Shown: positions 35,967-48,099, numbered from the stretch's first letter. The stretch is 64,000 nucleotides of DNA from Phlebiopsis flavidoalba (GCA_035772785.1 JAOCPU010000010.1:1-64000); one strand, 5' to 3'. The notes: generated by a model from the letters alone, not told the origin. Numbers and translations: made by a program.

Positions 35967-37531
35967 TTAAATGTGCTTCACTCGCGGGAAAGTTTTGCTG
36001 GGGCTTGTCTTTGACCTATCTATGTGGGGTGATAGATACTGCGCAAAAAGTACAGGGTCCACGGGCGAGTCGATAGATAGCTGTGTGGACCTTGTCAAGA
36101 AATGGCAGTGACTTCCCCGCCGAACCAGGCAGAGTCCAGATCGTGAGAACGATCCGAACTCCCCTATCGAGGCGCTGTGGACTCCGAATAGCTTCACCTC
36201 GCGGAATGATAGGCTCTTGAAATAGCAAGGCAAAGTGTTCTCACGCGTGATATTATGTGGGGGCCGAGGAATAGGTCTAGGAGTGAGGATACATGCCTCT
36301 GAATAGCACTGGATCAATCCGCGTATCCAGAAGGGAGCTCTTCAAAGGGGCGACAGAGCTTTGAGGAGTTCCGATGATTTGAATCGAATCGCCTTCGGTG
36401 GGGCTGAGCACACATATCGTACGCATGTGTTTTGTTTTCGAAGACAGTGGGCGCGTGTCGTGGTCCATGCACAGAGTCGGAACCTGACATAGAGTAACTC
36501 TTTGAGGTGGTCTGCGAGCGGCACAGCCTCCGGATGGATACGCTGGGGCCTGTGTCAGGTGCTATGATTGCAAGTTTGATCCAGGACGGCGGAGGTACTC
36601 GAGATGGTCCATGATATCAACACATGACTGCAGATGGCCCTTCAACACGAGTCGACGAAGCCCAGAGATATAGATTGGTATGATGTTGGTCCTGTCGGAC
36701 AGCGGGGTCACTGGTTCTGTGGGGTATTGGGTGGAGAGAGTGAGCTGCAGAGTATGTAGATGAGGTAAATGGCGTATGACTTGTAGAAGTGTGTCTGCTG
36801 AGTGTGTAAGGTCGCGTTTATCGACTTGCTAAACTCATGCAAAAGTAGTGACGGTGTCTTTGCATCGCAATACGGGGTGGACCTCGAGCTTGGTACAATC
36901 AAAGGGGTCTCTACCGCCATAAGTGCCGAAATGAGTCAATCTAGCGCGTCCCAGAGCTGCCCAATTTCTTGTGGGACTTCTTTAGCGAGATTATCGGTGT
37001 ATTCGGAGACGGCGTGAACGAAAAGGGAATCCAACAGTGGAGCTTGAGCTGCTTGGTGTAAAACATCGCATCCACGACTACGGATCGCACGATGCGTATA
37101 GTATGAGCGAATGACCAGGGTGAAGGATCGCAAACGGTAAAGATTCTCGAGAATTAGTCGCAAACCTTTCCACTTGACAGCGTCTAAAGGACCGCCGAAA
37201 AGGACGCAGGTTGCGGTGAGAGGGGCTTGTTTGGATAACTCGAGCTGCTTGGCGGTTGTAGCAGGTGCTGCATGGGTCGCGACGAAGCTCCAGAATTCTG
37301 GACAGCCCATCGCAACATTCCGCCATTCTGTGACTGACACAGGTAACGTCAATCATGTCCGAAAGGACCACTCTACTCGCCAGAAACGGAAAAGTTTCTT
37401 CCGGTAGGATGGCCCCAATTGACGAACTATTGCAGACGAGTTGGCTCCATGCCTCGTGTGAGGCCTTTGAGTGTAGGACGAGGACTTGTGCGAGAACTTC
37501 GTCGGGGAGCTTGTCTATCGGTCGTCGACAT
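35967..37531 (-). CDS. F-box protein A
   Basis: F-box proteins recruit substrates to SCF ubiquitin ligases; agaricomycetes carry large families. ATG at 37531 is followed, after a frame change, by the F-box core DKLPDEVLAQVLVL and HEAWSQLVCNSS (37.5-37.42 kb). Next come LPEETFPFLASRVVLSDMID and VTCVSHRMAE, then (new frame) VAMGCPEFWSFVATHAAPAT, CVLFGGPLDAVKWKGLRLIL and LRSFTLVIRSYY (37.2-37.1 kb). The C-terminal half (36.9-36.0 kb) should form leucine-rich repeats and is broken into short frames. The region 36.1-36.6 kb is similar at DNA level to 38.7-39.25 kb, so gene B is a paralogue in tandem. Substrate unknown. The stop position is approximate. Confidence 0.6.
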
Positions 37532-38647
37532 GGTTGTAAATACCCCTAAAGACAAAACGATCAGGCGTATGAGTTTTTGAGCGTTTAAATGTACGAAGAC
37601 GGAGCCAACCGAGATGATGAATCCGGAGAGAAAGAGCCACGGTCTGGCGCTAATTCATACTACCAGTTATGATTCAGGTATGTACCGGTGGTCAGTCTGC
37701 TCCGCCGTTGCTCTACCTGAACCTGAATCCTCTGACTTTTTAGATGAGATGAGATCAATGCGAAGCCTATGCTAGTTGCGGTGACAAGCCTGTACGAAGC
37801 GGCGCTGCGGGTCCGAGTCGAAGGTCCTCAAGCGCTGCGGGTAGCCGTGGACAAGTTCTAGCTTTCGCCCGCGCAGACCCGTATGCACAATACCCTTCCT
37901 ACTAGTAGCTCAGTATGAGCTCTGGTGCCACCCTTCGATGCATAAAAACTGATGTATAAGAAAGCGACTCCGAGCAAGGGAGTTACAATATTTAAACTAA
38001 TATTCCCACTGTGACTTCACACCGCTCTGTATTCGACACACTCAAGTTTGGTGGCCTTGTATGATTTACATTGATTTGGAATAGATAGCTATACTAGATT
38101 GGCCTACATAGAGTGACTCAAACCTCACATCATTACGGTAGCCCGAGTCTTGTACTGGCTCCCACACGTCGTGCAAATTTTCGGGGGACTGAATAATACA
38201 TATCTGAAATAGTGTGTTTAGAACTCGCAGCAGGTATGAGCTATGCACAGGGCTCACTTTCGTATCCATCCGCGACGCCGATTTCTTTTGTCGATCTCAG
38301 GATCAGTATTTGCGGAAAGAATGAACTGCCTGAGCGCAACCATTTCACGCCTTCGTCATAGGCGTGTAATCGTGTCGATAATCTTCAAGCTCTCGATTGG
38401 GGAGCCCACAGTCTTGCTCTCCCTATGTATACAGGTAATCAGGTCCACGAATGTTCCGCCCAAAGGAATCTGAAAACCATCCGTAAGTGTTTATAACTGT
38501 CAGTGTTACGCTTGAACCCCACATTCTTCGTCTATTGACCCCCTTTGACTCTCAGCACGCCTGTGATTTGTTCGTAAAGGCTCGCATGCAATTTGAGTGC
38601 AATAAACGTGTCGCAACTGACTGGAAAGTTATATTGGGGATTCGGTA

Positions 38648-40160
38648 CTACCCATGGACGGCGACAGATATCGCCATAAGGAGATCGGGGTCACACGGGA
38701 GAGTCAATGAACAACATGTGGACATTGTCGAGGCGAGACATGACGTTGTGAACGACCAGACATATGGCAGTGGTTCAGGCGGCTCACCACCAAGACGATG
38801 GGCCTTTCCCATGAGTTGCAATGCCTCCACATCTCGGAACGACAGCCCTGAAATAGTCGGGCGAAATTGCCTCTGGGTGATGGATGCAGGTAGGGTAAAG
38901 CATAAATCGCCAGTCAGGATACATGCCACTCGAATGGCACTGGGTGAAGTCCCCGTCGAAGGGGAAACCCTTCGTCATCGCCAGGTTTTGTAATAGCTTT
39001 GAGGACGCAAGGATCTCGCATCGAATGAGGTGGCTTCACTGGTTATGGGTGCGGAGCATAAGGTACGCATTGGATTTTCGTTTTGGTGGGTACCAGGGAC
39101 GGCTGTCGCATGTAGCTCGTATAGGGTCTCGGAGCGTTGCCGAAAGCAGCTCTGCGAGGTGATGTGTCAGCGGGGCGGCCTCGACATGATAAGCTGGTTC
39201 TGCGTTCTGCGCCATGACTGAAAGCTGATCCAGAACGGTGAGGGAGCATCATAGATGATAACAGAATATCAAAAAAACAATGAATTTGCCAGATGGCACC
39301 TATCAGCACATGAGTAACTGCGCGAGAGCGCGAGGATACTGATATGGTTGTATCAAGGCACATCTCGGGACAGCGGCTGTTTGATCGGTGTTTCCGTTGG
39401 ACTATTCGGAGAGAGAAAGAAAGCTGAAGACGTTTGTAGACGGGGTTAGTATGCGCCGTCTATGATTCTGGTAAATAAACCTTCTGTGCTGAATGGAGAT
39501 GGTTGAGATATACTGGGTACTTAGGAAAACATCGCGATAGGTCCGTGAGGTGTGTCCGCCAAACGCAACACGGGTGTTCTGTGGCCTTTTGTACAACCAA
39601 AAGGCCGTCTTTCTACCACCGTATGGGTAGTCGAAGTGGCGCAACCTAGGAGCCTGTCCCAGTAGTTGTCAACAATCTTTGCGAACATGCTCCTAGCGGG
39701 AGGCCTCTTCTCGGTCTGGGATTGGCGATGGCGTAAATGGAGAATAGATTTCAATAACGGTAGTATAAGGCGTTTATCGTTTTTATATATCTCATCTAAT
39801 CCGCTACACGCGTACTGGAAAGAACGGGTTATACCTAGCGAGCTGAATAAGCAATTTCAAGCCGACTGCAGATTCGATGGACAGGATTGGTCTTGAGAAC
39901 ATAGCCGCATACTTCTCCATTTATCGGTGTCATGTGAGTCGACACCAGATATGATGAAATAGGAACAGTGATGAGGGGGCCGTTTGTGGGAAACGTTTCT
40001 TAGCAAGTCTTGGTATGGTCGTGTCAGGTGAGCTGGCTATGATAGAAGCTCCAAAATCTCCGGGCCAGCCAACTGCCAACAGTCTCGCCATCGTCGACAG
40101 GACGTAGGTGAGCTTAGTTGCATGGGATTCATTCTGCGGGGAGGACCGCTTGCCAGGCAT
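38648..40160 (-). CDS. F-box-like protein B, degenerate paralogue of A
   Basis: The 3' half aligns by eye with F-box gene A. GTCAGGATACATGCCACTCG (38915) parallels GTGAGGATACATGCCTCTGA in A (36283). CACATCTCGGAACGAC (38.83 kb) parallels CACCTCGCGGAATGAT (36.2 kb). CTGATCCAGAACGG (39.23 kb) parallels TTGATCCAGGACGG (36.58 kb). Protein-like frames include SGLSFRDVEALQLMGKAHR (38.8 kb) and VAFGGHTSRTYRDVFLST (39.55 kb). A clear F-box core at the 5' end was not found, so the gene may lack it, or it may lie in a frame-broken stretch near 40.1 kb. No intact reading frame. Confidence 0.4.
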
Positions 40161-40199
40161 AATCTGCGTAATTATTCCGTATCGCTAAATTAATGGTCA

Positions 40200-42290
40200 A
40201 GATCGATAATGTCTTGCAGATGCCTCGACGCCATTTTTCAGCAAAGCCATCGGAAAGTGGAGGACACAAAAATGTGTGCGGAGAACCTGCCTCGGGCAGC
40301 CTGCCCTATGAAAGGGGCTGCCATGGGCATGAGAATGTTTACCTACACGTGCATGGACATGAATACGGAATCTGATTTTTACGGCAGAGACATGTTACCA
40401 TTATGGTTACGAAGGCAACACTAGTCATATCACGAGATTGTGGGATGTAGGATTAGGAAACCCCCCGTCTATCGGAGCGCTTCTTCGGGCTTTTTTTTAT
40501 ACATCTGTGGATCCTGCTATTCCCACGGCCGTTTTCTCGATTCGGTCAGAATAAATATGGAATTGCACATCGAAGGTGACAAGGCGTTTCGCGATTTTTC
40601 TGGTATCAGCTCCCAACAACTCCCTCTTTATTACTCGAATACGCATCCAGGCTCCGCCCCCGCTAACTTCCCGTTCTTTCTCTTAGCCCGTCTCCTGACT
40701 ATCGCCAACAAGCCAAACAGGACCGAAAGAGACGACTCGGTCCACAGGCGAGTATCCTTTTTACTGTCCGCTCGTGGCTATTGCCCTGCGTACGCAATGT
40801 CAACGAAACTGGATACACTAAGGATTGAGATTCGCCATCGGATTCATTGAAGGTGTCTTGGAATGTCGAGGTGTTCGTTGTGCTGTGCTTGGCCGTGAGC
40901 ACGGCGCGTCCGCCTTCGCAGATATAGATGAGAAGCGGTAGACGAAGGTGGAGGTGGTACAAGCCGCAGAGAGCTGGGCGGTTATGGTGAGGTCGGTTTT
41001 TGGTGAGATGAACGCAGTCGTCGTTTTTTTAGTAGGGACGGGGTGGGAAGACTAAATGAAGCTGAGGGTGAAGAGGTTCGCGCGATCTTGAGTTGCATTG
41101 TATGTGTTAGGTTATGTTATATGACGGAAGAAAAGAACATAAAGGTGCATGGCAAGTGCGGTCCGCAGATGACAATCAGGGATTACCGTTCCTCATCTGA
41201 GAAGTTATCTAGATGTATCTGTCCGACATTATAAGATATGATTTTAAGTAGAGCGATGTGTTCGTGAAGTTTCATATGGAATCGACTTGACCACTTTCAC
41301 GATAGCAAAGACTAAATCCCCGTGTTCCAACAACCACGCTTGCATTCACTAGTGAGCGGGTTTTTGTTTTTCGTGGAAATGCGGGCTGAAACCTACGCTG
41401 TCCATAACAATACCACCGTCTACAAGCGCAAGGTGATTGTCTCGCCCCGAAGTCTAGGAAGAGCTCTGCTTTTTTGCGCGTACAACACCCTGCAATGTGG
41501 TTGCGGCAGTGACGCCATTCCTATTTGCAAGGCCCCCCCCCCCCATCGTATACAGGTTACTGCTCAGGTTAGGAGAGAAAGATTTGATTACATGGGCATG
41601 GATGATGCGGTCCAAATATCGGACGCGTTGATAGGGCTGCAGTCCTGTAAGAATCGAATCAGACAAGTGTAAGATTATGTCATGCGAAGACAAGCCAACA
41701 TTGACGGATTGGTTAAATTCGCTCCAAAGGTTATGTTTTTGGTTTTTTGTTGTTTTTTTATTTTTTTCATTTTTGAGGACTACCCCCGACAACAAAGGAT
41801 TGTGTTTGAAGTCACAGAAGCCAGTACATCACGTCTTCACTCTCATGATGAACAAGAGCACTGCTTCCATTTGGGATGACATGAGGGAGAGGTGCAAATG
41901 GGATCGCTCGAAAGGAGCAAAATTTCACATCTATGGGTCTTTCGATTAAGTGTTCAGCAACGTATATCACTGCCGCGTGATTTCATATTGCTTGAATACC
42001 CATTAGATATTGAACTCATCTAAATGGGGTTGGAGAGAGGGCACACTTGGTCCCTGGGAGTACATTGATTGTCAGTCGTTCCATGTGCTGCTCACGACAG
42101 CGTCGTCTCCGAGGACAGATAGGGAACGGCACCTCGTGTGTGACTTGGAAACTTGGGCTTTGTCAGATGAAATATGTAAGCCATTTATTTGTGCGGAGAA
42201 CTAACAATAGAACGTACAGGTTCTTTGTCAAACCAGTAGGAGAGATGGAAAATCACCAGATACAGTTTCGCCGCATCCATGCGTTGCGTT
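40200..42290. other. No recognisable gene
   Basis: Frames of 60-136 codons on both strands without family resemblance. A run of about 12 C occurs near 41.54 kb. A minus frame at 40.70-40.96 kb (LLIYICEGGRAVLTAKHS) looks protein-like but is unplaced. Confidence 0.35.
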
Positions 42291-42326
42291 CGGGTCTTTC
42301 AAGAAGTCGCGGCCGCCTTGTGCCGT

Positions 42327-42668
42327 TCACAAAATGGCTCTAAACCGCACTGCGTTGCCAACGCGCGCGCCCACGCGTCGCCGTGGATCGTAACATGGAA
42401 GCCTTCTGACGGCTTTTGCCGCCGCAGTTTCCAGCAGTAGTGTTTCCAAAAACTCGTTTTGCTGCGTGGAACATTCGCCGTAGCGCTGAAGTGTAACCTC
42501 AGCCGAAATTGCGTAATTCCATCCGCCGAAAGAGTTTTTTGTTCTTTTTCTCCGCTCGATTCCAACGTAGTTGGCACCACGCCGTTTCGAGTCCGAAGAT
42601 CGAGCGAGGAGCCGCCGTAGTATGAGTTTGCCCTGTGACCAGCGTCTACTTGTTATTTGGTCTTCCAT
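42327..42668 (-). CDS. Hypothetical ORF, 113 aa, with A-rich leader
   Basis: Minus-strand frame starting at 42668 (MEDQITSRRWSQG) and open to 42327, rich in Arg and Lys, with no known domain. On its coding strand it is preceded by about 300 bp of A-rich sequence (T-rich on plus, 42.67-42.95 kb), unlike the rest of the window. That could be a leader or simply AT-rich spacer. Family unknown; chance frame not excluded. Confidence 0.3.
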   Translation of the reverse strand: MEDQITSRRWSQGKLILRRLLARSSDSKRRGANYVGIERRKRTKNSFGGWNYAISAEVTLQRYGECSTQQNEFLETLLLETAAAKAVRRLPCYDPRRRVGARVGNAVRFRAIL

Positions 42669-42669
42669 T

Positions 42670-42960
42670 TTTTTTGTGCTGGGTTTTCCAATGGGTCATT
42701 TATTTTGTATTGTTAGTTGAACATGTTTCGATTGATTTTTTCTGGTCGTGTTTTTAGTTTGTTTGGTTTATATTTTCCCTGTTTTTTTCCATTTTTTATG
42801 TCTTGTGGTTACTCCTTATATTTTCCTTTTGTTATTGACGTGTTGACTCCTGAAGATAGTTGCCTGGATTCGATTGAGTTTTGTTTTCTTATTTGAGTTA
42901 TTTTTACTTTTTTTTTTTCGCCTTCACAGTTTCCCCCCCTTCCCTCCCCCTTAGCCCTCC
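42670..42960. repeat. T-rich low-complexity block (plus strand)
   Basis: Dense T runs (TTTTTTTGT, GTTTTTTTCC, a run of 10 T near 42.91 kb) ending in C-rich sequence. It marks a sharp local drop in GC. No gene is seen in it. Confidence 0.6.
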
Positions 42961-43457
42961 CCTTTTTCTTATCCAGAGGTCAGGAACCAGGGAGCCCGCC
43001 AGCGAGACCGCCAGAGAGCCCGCTGTAGGTACGTCGTCAGACTTATAGGTTAGTACCGCCCGTCTCACCGCCCCCCCTCATAAAAAAAGCCGACGCGGCT
43101 AGGTATAGCGCGGTTACCGTACCATTCGAGCAGCGCGTATTATCACGCCACGCACTCAAAGAGTGAGGCTGCTCTGTTACGCCACACTACCACTGGTCGA
43201 CAAATGCCCAGAGATGGAGGTCTATTCTCGGAGCGGAGTTTTATGCAACAGTTCCTTCACATACTGCATTGCAGGCAGGGAAATATGTCTTAGTGTCGCA
43301 GCGTGAGTGCCTCGACAGTGCGACAGGTATGCCAGGACCACGCGGAGGGATTTAGCACCTGTTCTTCGTACGCGTCGTTCGATAAACATAGTTTATGCTT
43401 CCACCCTGTGGCCGCGAGAGGTTTGTTTGACTCGGATCTCGTCCCTGCTAGAACCGT

Positions 43458-43619
43458 TTACGAGATATCTGGTGCCTGCGGGGAAGGCATGACAACTCGA
43501 GGAGTTGTACGCCAACCCCAGCAGGAGTGCGAATGAGCAGAGGGTGAAGCGTAGACGAGAGGTAGTGAGATCGCGAGTAGCGCGAATGAGAGCATCGTAG
43601 AGCCTCGGAAAATCGCCAT
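43458..43619 (-). CDS. Small secreted protein, first exon
   Basis: ATG at 43619 opens a 53-codon frame with a textbook signal peptide: MAIFRGSTM, then the hydrophobic core LSFALLAISLPLVYA and a likely cleavage before SPSAHS. The mature part contains SCWGWRTTP and a stop overlapping a possible GTAAAC donor at 43460, so more exons may follow toward 43.3 kb. A longer frame overlaps here in another phase, but it lacks a signal peptide at its start. The product would be exported; function unknown. Small secreted proteins are common in plant-associated and saprotrophic basidiomycetes. Confidence 0.4.
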   Translation of the reverse strand: MAIFRGSTMLSFALLAISLPLVYASPSAHSHSCWGWRTTPRVVMPSPQAPDIS

Positions 43620-43659
43620 CCTGCTTGTCAGTTCGCTGTGGAACGGGGACTTGGGTACG

Positions 43660-44620
43660 CTCTGGGAGGACGGAGACCACTATATGTGGGGCCTATATAT
43701 AACCTGCGGCACATGGGCTCGCATTCGGCGTGACGTTGCGTTTGACGATCAATGATATCCGTGTGGAGACGTCCCTGGGATAGAAACGTGAGCAAAAGGG
43801 CGGATCTTTGGGTTAATGAGATGGTCAATGCACCCACGGCTGTCAGAAGATGCTCGCTTCGTTTAATATACAGCCCACAGGGTGTAGGATGCCCAGGTAT
43901 CTATTTCAACATATGTTCAGGTTGCGGTTAAGCCGGAGGCTTGCCTACTCCGTCGACCGCTTTCGACGTTTCCGAGGCGGGAAAGGGTTGCTTCCGTCTG
44001 CAATCTATCTGTTATGATAAAAACTCGGTCCAATTCTCAGCTCCAATAGTATCACTGTTTGGTCGATCACGAGTTCATCTCAGTTGCGTTCTCCGTTGTC
44101 GGTGGTTGTACTAAGGCATATAGAGTAAGGGTCTAAGTAAAGATAATTTAGATTCATCAAGAAGTCGTCGATGGCTAAACGCACGTAGCGCAGGGTAACC
44201 AGGTCCAAGGGTGATTCCCAGGCAGGTAAGGTTGGCGACCTTGAGCTTGTTACGCAGACATCTTCTAGCATTAGCATATCACCTGTCTGTTTAAGTTAGG
44301 AGTCCGGTACCATACAAATGAGAGAGAAGATCGTCAGAACGCGTGAAGGTGGGTTTCGTAGGGGCGTCGTACCAACTGATTCAATTTTCCGCCCGCAGGC
44401 GGCGACGTCCTCGGAGGCAAGTCTTCACATATTTGAAAGGCTATTTCATTACTTTGTACACCTTAAATGACAACATCGGTGAGATGCACAGCGTGATGGC
44501 GCGATAGTCGGCGTGGAGGTAGTAGAGGAGAGCCAGAGCGTTCTGTCGACTTGCAAGAATAGCGTTCGTGTTGCTTGATCGATTCTGAACTGAATGATTT
44601 GTACTGTTAATACCAGTGCC
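43660..44620. other. No secure gene; possible fragment
   Basis: Minus-strand frames at 44.08-44.28 kb (LVTLRYVRLAIDDFLMNLNY) and 44.44-44.58 kb (LASRQNALALLYYLHADYRA) look protein-like and could be exons of a leucine-rich or F-box-type gene. They are too short to name. Confidence 0.25.
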
Positions 44621-44629
44621 AGTCTGTAT

Positions 44630-44715
44630 GGCTACCTGGCGCAATGGTAAAGCGCGTTTGGCTTCGATCGCCCAACGGTACCAAAAGGTTGCAGGTTCGA
44701 GTCCTTCGGTGGTCA
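44630..44715 (+). tRNA. tRNA-Arg(UCG), intron-containing, probably degenerate copy
   Basis: Acceptor GGCTACC pairs with GGTGGTC (44708-44714). Anticodon stem TTTGG/CCAAA; loop C-T-TCG-A gives anticodon TCG, with an intron of about 12 nt after position 37. T loop TTCGAGT, followed by a T-run terminator. Compared with the copy at 48.1 kb it has two extra A in the D loop (GGTAAAGCGC), two fewer A in the intron, and T for G in the T stem (CCTTC against CCTGC), which breaks a pair. Either a degenerate copy or sequencing error. Confidence 0.75.
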
Positions 44716-44722
44716 TTTTTTC
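44716..44722 (+). terminator. Pol III T-run terminator
   Basis: Six T directly 3' of the discriminator base of tRNA-Arg, typical of an RNA polymerase III stop. Confidence 0.6.
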
Positions 44723-44929
44723 GCCTTGACTTGGCTTCCCCCCGACAGTCAACGATCATGTGATAGTCACAAACGCGTGCGAGCGTGACGAAGGCGCGAA
44801 CCACCACCCACGCTCCTCATAAGGTCTTTACTCTTTTCAGCCACAGTGCTTGCCTTCCCCCATCTCAAATTATTTCAATTGTAACACAGCAACAACGTTA
44901 CGCTTCGGACGTCCCCTTCGTGTATCTGG

Positions 44930-47678
44930 TTGCCCATTGTCCACGAGCTACCTTCTCTCCACACACACTCTTCCAACCCACTGGAAGCTCCGCCCTCGGA
45001 CAAGCGCAACCGCGCCTTCGTCCGAAAATACCAAGCCACGAAAGCTCAGCCAGAAATTGAGTCGGACTCGTCCGAGGACGAGGAAAAACCGCCGCCTGAA
45101 GACGAGCCCTGGCACCGTGCAAGCGTTATCGGACACATATTGCTGAGTTGTACCCCGAGATGCGCGGCAAGTTTCAGGTGAGAGGCCTCGGTGGGAGCGG
45201 GAAGGAGAACGAGAGGCGCTTGGTATTGGGCTGGGTGTAACCACAAGCACTGGCAAAAAACGAAGTGGCCAAGAAGGTCGACATCAAGGGCAAGGGCAGG
45301 GCTGTAGATGAGCCAGCAACGTCCAAACAGAGACGCGGTTTCGTGGACCTGGACGAAGACGATGACATGAGCGACGCAGCTGTCCCAGGGGTAGGCGAGT
45401 GCCAACTCTTGCTTGGTGACGAGGAAGAAGATGAAGACGAGCAGAATGGCATGAGCCACGACCCCCGCGGGCAGTGGTGGCGCAGGCCATGGGAGCGACG
45501 TTGACATACCAGACGGAGATCCAGAGAACGAAGATGACGACATAGACCTCGACTCAGACACGAAAGTAATGTCAGACGACGACGACCCCGACCGCCCGGG
45601 CGGACATCGTCATCTTTCGTCCACACAGATACCTTCGTCCTCGCTATGTCTTTTGGTAAAGCCTCCAGAAGAACAACAAGATATTTTCATAGAGAGATGG
45701 CGGACCTCGAAACAGCCGTCCCTGTGCTAGCGGGAAACTACCAGCTCATCGATAGACTTGGCAGTGGTACCTTCTCCAGCGTATACAAAGCCCCAATGAT
45801 CTTCATTTATACGGACGACACACGACAACAGTATATGGAAACGGTGGACACCGGACTCAGGACACGGTCGCACCATTCTACGGTTTCACTCTGATGGCTC
45901 AGGAAAAAGTATTCAGAAGTTACGTACGGATCCGGCCAAGGAGCGTGGCGGTCTCTGGCAAGGTGTATGTTGCCGTCAAACGCTATATGTCACGAGTGCA
46001 CTCCGAAAGAGTATGTACGGAACGAAGCTCTCAATCATGGAAGACTGCAGAGGAAGCAGACATACCAGTCAGCTTGTCACCGCGTTCAGGCATCAGGATC
46101 AGGTTGTCGCGATCATGCCTTACTGCCGGAATGAGGGATTTTCGAGTACGTGGCGCACTTGTAGCCGCATATAGCCAGGTAATTGATTTCAATCCTAGCA
46201 TTAATACCGAACACTTCCACTCCCTGCGGTTCACCAGAATATTTTTACGGTGTATGTTTCGGGCATACAAACGACACTCACTCGGCGAGGCATTATCCAT
46301 CGCGATGTCAAAACCGGCAAAACTTCTTGTTCGATTCCGCGTACGGGTGTCTGGCACCCTTCCTGTGCGCCTTCGGTCTCGCAAGTGTGAGCCTGCTACT
46401 CCCTAATAGTTGGTACGGAGACACACTAACTACATGAATAACAGCGCATGGAACTGCGGGCAGCCTCTCATCTCGGCGCATGCCTCCATACTGGCGCGAC
46501 GCGCCAACATCCCACGGAAAACTACGCTCGACGGAGGACTATGATGCTGAGATGGTCAAGAAGGCACAGCGTGAGCGCGGTCGAGGTGCATTACTACCGA
46601 GTGATCGAGTGGGATATTCCGGAGCGCGACCCAAGACCTCCGAGTAAAGCAAATCGTGCTGGAACAAGAGGTTTTAGAGCTCCGGAGGTGCTGCTCAAAT
46701 GTTTCGTTGCAAACCAGGCGGTAAGTCAACATCTTCTTCGCAACCTACGTTTTACTGATCTTCGAACTCTTTTCTTTCATCCTAACGCGTGTTTGCAACG
46801 TCTCTGTCACTCGCAGCTATCGAGTCTGGTCTGCGGGTATAATCTTGCATTTTCTTCTTGACAAAGAAGTTCCCTCTATTTCAGGCGAGTGACGATGTCG
46901 AGGCTTCTCATGAGAGATAAGCACCATCCTTCGGAGGAACCCAGAAAACGGATGGAGAGATCGGCGAACGCTACATAAGCTAAGTTTTCTAGGTGGCCGG
47001 TGGTTAGCTTGCGGTGTCTAAATCACGTAGGCCGAGTCTTCCAGACGAAACGTCCCTGCCATGTTCGCAGGATGGAATATCCTGGTCGGAATTTGTCGAA
47101 AAACATAAATCCGGACATCCACAACACCTCCCTCTGACCCTGACACCACGCTTCTGGCCATATTGTCTCGAAAAGCCGTCCTCACCCACTCGCACGCGCC
47201 ATCCACCTACCTCCTCATCTCCGGCCTCTTCCCCCCCTCCTTCACCTGCACAAGTACCCTCCTCACAAACTTTTAGCATTTTAGTCTCAAAGACCACATC
47301 GCTTCCACTCACCAGCTTGACGTTGAGCAGGCGCTATCTCTCGTTGAAGGACTGCTGCACCATGACGCTGTGAAGCGGCTTACACCCGCACAGGTACTTG
47401 AACATCCGTTCTGGGTGGTTCGTGAGACCCTTCACTCGCGAGGGAAGGTAAGCGTGCCTCCCAGGCTGGGATGTGGTGCCACATTCCCGTTTGGGCAAGG
47501 CGTCATTGCGAGGATCTTCATATTGACACAGAACTCTAAGGGCTTCGGGTACGTCAAAGTATGGCGAACATGGCTCCGGCAAGCGGAAGCGAGGGAGCAG
47601 AACCGTGAGAAAAACAAAGAGGCGAAGAGAGCGCGAGAGGGGTGGGATAGGCCCAGGGTGAGGAATGCGTCGATTTAG
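44930..47678 (+). CDS. CDC7: CDC7 (Hsk1) kinase, catalytic subunit of DDK
   Basis: With Dbf4 it phosphorylates MCM helicase to fire replication origins. N-terminal acidic region: LEAPPSDKRNRAFVRKYQAT and SDSSEDEEKPPPEDEPW, then (new frame) YRTHIAELYPEMRGKFQ and a GTGAGA donor (about 45.18 kb). Kinase start: ETAVPVLAGNYQLIDRLGSG then TFSSVYKA (45.72-45.79 kb). VAVKR (45.97 kb); SQLVTAFRHQDQVVAIMPYC (46.07-46.12 kb); RGIIHRD (46.29-46.31 kb); KPANFLFD readable only after dropping one A from each of two AAAA runs (46310-46313, 46319-46322). The DFG site reads AFG (GCC at 46369-46371). Family insert CLHTGATRQHP; GTRGFRAPEVLLK (46.66-46.69 kb); TKKFPLFQASDDVEA (46.87 kb); GISWSEFVEKHK; LVEGLLHHDAVKRLTPAQVL and HPFW (47.34-47.41 kb). 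The C-terminus is near 47.68 kb. Identity is secure; the reading frame is broken many times. Confidence 0.88.
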
Positions 47679-48099
47679 ATGCTGACAGTTGTGATGAAGA
47701 CGAGGATGAAGGATTTGTACGTTTTTTTTTTTTTTCGAGAAGGAGGTGCTGGCAGGTGAGAAAAATATTAATTGCGATTGGTAGAGAGCCCTGCGAGTTT
47801 CATAGGGCTGGAGCTAGGATATAGATTTGACTCTTGACTGGCATGTTTGTAGCATTATCTGTAATAATTGTATCAACACACGGTGATCGAGCCTCTTGGC
47901 TTGTTGTGGGGCAGGATACGGTGACCACAGCGTCGCACCGTGTGAGGATATGTCAATGTATCGCACAAGGAGCCCCAGTGTATCCTACGAAGCGCGGTTG
48001 TGTCTAGATAAAAAATGTTCTGCGAACGCCGGAAACTGTTTATAAACTGTTTATGGGTGACGTAGTGCCTAGAAGACAAACACCGAAAAGAGCAAAAAA

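Noticed and set aside
38487..38993. 168-codon plus ORF
   Set aside because: Lies opposite the region homologous to F-box gene A, where the minus strand shows the protein-like pattern.
44441..44752. Minus ORF containing MTTEGLEPATFWYRWAIEAK
   Set aside because: That part is the antisense of tRNA-Arg, a common source of false proteins; only the downstream part might be coding.
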